This document shows, in pieces, positions 62,417 through 64,000 of a stretch of DNA of 64,000 nt. The notes under the pieces were generated by a model. The model saw only the letters and a program-made list of their open reading frames with translations. It was not told where the DNA came from and searched no databases. The first letter of the stretch is position 1; every line of letters begins with the position of its first letter. A program made the translations under genes and the position numbers. The stretch comes from Methanoculleus sediminis (lineage in GTDB: Archaea; Halobacteriota; Methanomicrobia; Methanomicrobiales; Methanoculleaceae). Where the stretch lies: NCBI RefSeq assembly GCF_001017125.1, contig NZ_JXOJ01000001.1:204133-268132 (forward strand), read 5' to 3'.

Positions 62417-63799
62417 TCAGGGGAGAAACTCGGTCGCGACGTAGTAGACTGCAAAGACCGCAAAGAAGATCCCCACGGCGAAGATCAGGATCACGACGGG
62501 CAGGGATGGCCGGAACTGGGCCGGGAGCGTCCGCCGGTTCAGGTAGACCGTCATGAAGGCGACCACCGGGATCTGGATCGCCTCGACGATCCCTGCTATG
62601 GCGAGGGCGGTCACCGGTTCGAGCCGGACGAGGACGAAGACGAGCGGCAGGATACCCATCAGTCCGATCAGGTAGACGGAGCGGTAGAACCGCATCGAGA
62701 CCCACCGCCCGGCGGCCTTCATCTGGCGGGCGATGAAGATCGACCCCTGACCGAGCATCCTCGTCCAGCCGTCGAGGTTGGCGACGAGCGTGCTCCAGAA
62801 GGCAAAGAACGAGGCGAGGATCATCAGCCAGGCTCCCGGCGGCCCCCAGACGCCCCCGAGGAGAACCGAGAGCACCGCGGTCACCTCGGGCCCCTCGGGG
62901 AGGAGCCCTTCCGGCCTGAGAAGTTCGGCTCCCAGGACGAGGAGCGCGACGAGCAGGAGGAGGACGATGCCTGCGGCGATGGTCGTTGATAACGCCATGA
63001 GCCGGAGCCAGCCCCGCATGGAGTCCTTCTCGCTTCGGGAGAGGCGGGTAACGTCCGGCAGGTCTTCCTCCTCGATGACCTTCTCTTCCCCTTCTTGCCT
63101 GTGCACGGTGTAGTAGGCGGCGCCGTAGCCCCGGGCCGTGAGCCAGTAGGAATACCAGATGAGGCCCGCGGCCCCGGACATCACGAATCCGAGCCAGGGG
63201 AGGAGTTCGGCGAAGACGACGTCGGGCGGGAGGGCCGGCACGAGGCCGGCGGCGAGCGGCACGATGCCGGGGAAGACGTAGCCCGCGGTGATCACCAGGG
63301 CCACGATGATGGCGATGGCCATCACGATGGATGCCTGCTCCACACCCCGGTACCTGCCGAAGAAGACGAGAGCGAGCGAGACCAGCAGGACTATTGCCGC
63401 CCAGGCCGTGAAACTGCCGGGGAGAATCAGGATGATGGCGGAACTCGCGGAACCTGCCATCCCGGTGATGGTCGCGACCGCAACGAGGATCTGGGGGAGC
63501 ACGATGATCCAGACGCCCCAGTTCGCCGGCCCGGGGAGGTTTCTGATCCCCTGGAGGAGCGAGCCGCCCGTCACGACCGCGTAGCGCCCGATCTCGATCG
63601 AGAGCGCTGTCTTTAAGAGTATCGCAAGGATGAGCATCCAGAGCACGGAATAGCCGTAGAGCGAGGCGATCCGTGGGGTGAAGAGGAGTTCCCCGGTCGC
63701 GATGGCAGAGATCATCCAGATGATCGCGGGGCCCATCCACGTGAGGCTCTCCCTGCCGCGGGGGGCCGGAGGGACGATGATCCGGTCTTCGTCCGCCAT
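62417..63799 (-). CDS. Nramp-like membrane transporter without the DPGN metal motif
   Basis: A 460-residue protein with about 11 transmembrane helices in the Nramp/LeuT fold. At TM1, where classical Nramp has DPGN, this protein reads GPAIIWMISAIATGELL, so the Mn/Fe-binding Asp and Asn are absent. It may carry another substrate or use a different ligand set. A cytoplasmic loop rich in Glu (EGEEKVIEEEDL) lies near 235-247. No gene partner is evident. Confidence 0.8.
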   Translation of the reverse strand: MADEDRIIVPPAPRGRESLTWMGPAIIWMISAIATGELLFTPRIASLYGYSVLWMLILAILLKTALSIEIGRYAVVTGGSLLQGIRNLPGPANWGVWIIVLPQILVAVATITGMAGSASSAIILILPGSFTAWAAIVLLVSLALVFFGRYRGVEQASIVMAIAIIVALVITAGYVFPGIVPLAAGLVPALPPDVVFAELLPWLGFVMSGAAGLIWYSYWLTARGYGAAYYTVHRQEGEEKVIEEEDLPDVTRLSRSEKDSMRGWLRLMALSTTIAAGIVLLLLVALLVLGAELLRPEGLLPEGPEVTAVLSVLLGGVWGPPGAWLMILASFFAFWSTLVANLDGWTRMLGQGSIFIARQMKAAGRWVSMRFYRSVYLIGLMGILPLVFVLVRLEPVTALAIAGIVEAIQIPVVAFMTVYLNRRTLPAQFRPSLPVVILIFAVGIFFAVFAVYYVATEFLP

Positions 63800-63978
63800 G
63801 GTTTGTCACGTCCGACTCATCCGGGATGAGGCGGGCCCATGAGCAGGCCGGGTATACATAAGTCTTCCTGCCGGAGGCCGGAAACTCGCCGGGAAAGGCC
63901 GGTCCGGGGCCGCCCGGCACCGTTTTCTACGGGGGACACCGCAAACGCTCCTTTCTTGGCAGAATCGTGGCGAGCGAG

Positions 63979-63998
63979 CGATCTTACGAAGGAGATCG
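63979..63998. repeat. Right-edge triloop-hairpin element
   Basis: CGATCT (63979-63984) pairs with AGATCG (63993-63998) around a cgaa-containing loop, resembling the hairpin family in other intergenic spaces. The window ends here, so its context is cut. No gene is seen between 63800 and 64000. Confidence 0.4.
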
Positions 63999-64000
63999 AA

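Overview
This is a GC-rich window from an archaeon, most likely a hydrogenotrophic methanogen of the order Methanomicrobiales (Methanoculleus-like). The evidence is an archaeal L11-L1-L10-L12 operon, the FtsZ-SecE-Spt5 cluster, S15 and S3Ae, the KEOPS subunit Pcc1, archaeal DtdA and ApgM, a flavodiiron F420H2 oxidase, TATA-box promoters and many leaderless or ATGA-coupled starts. The genus is inferred from protein resemblance; I could not run a search.

Layout. 1-470: hairpin-rich repeats. 548-4206: a LOG-like protein and two tandem MoeA genes (one fused to a solute-binding-like domain). 4301-10144: dtdA, ftsZ, secE and spt5, then a separately promoted ribosomal stalk operon. 10336-15912: hypF, and two overlapping HTH regulators with an archaeal Ski2-like helicase. 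16042-22558: repeats, a PAS sensor, an MFS carrier, and an operon of an unknown gene, apgM, a bactofilin-like gene and a methyltransferase. 22646-25223: the S15, DHH phosphoesterase, Pcc1, S3Ae operon. 25299-25563: a hairpin-rich noncoding stretch and tRNA-Gly. 25824-33637: acetyltransferase, a V4R regulator divergent from fprA, a flippase-like protein, DUF5612, TsaC, a nucleotidyltransferase, a Cas4-like protein and DUF3467.

33711-38259 looks like a genomic island. It starts at tRNA-Thr, is poorer in GC, and carries an HNH-like protein, an AbiE-like pair (the regulator has an extra nuclease-like N-terminal domain) behind palindromic operators, an orphan antitoxin and a two-helix membrane protein resembling SLATT effectors. 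Next come a cytoplasmic sulfatase convergent with its radical-SAM maturase (38260-41942), HdeD, CGGC, a pyrimidine reductase-like protein, a dGTPase-like protein, a lipoprotein, a large PLD-helicase-DUF3427 protein, a lipase-like hydrolase, membrane proteins and an iron-sulfur oxidoreductase (to 52986). The last part has an RND exporter with a coupled small gene, two regulators, a secreted serpin, an operon of a flavin oxidoreductase and a GH15 glycosidase, and an Nramp-like transporter.

Two things stand out. First, a dispersed family of short hairpins closed by G-N-A triloops lies in the intergenic spaces near 1-470, 16042-16190, 32300-32530, 53082-53250 and the right edge; arm sequences differ between copies but pairing is kept. 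Second, the AbiE-like module beside tRNA-Thr has an unusual domain fusion and a clear operator array.
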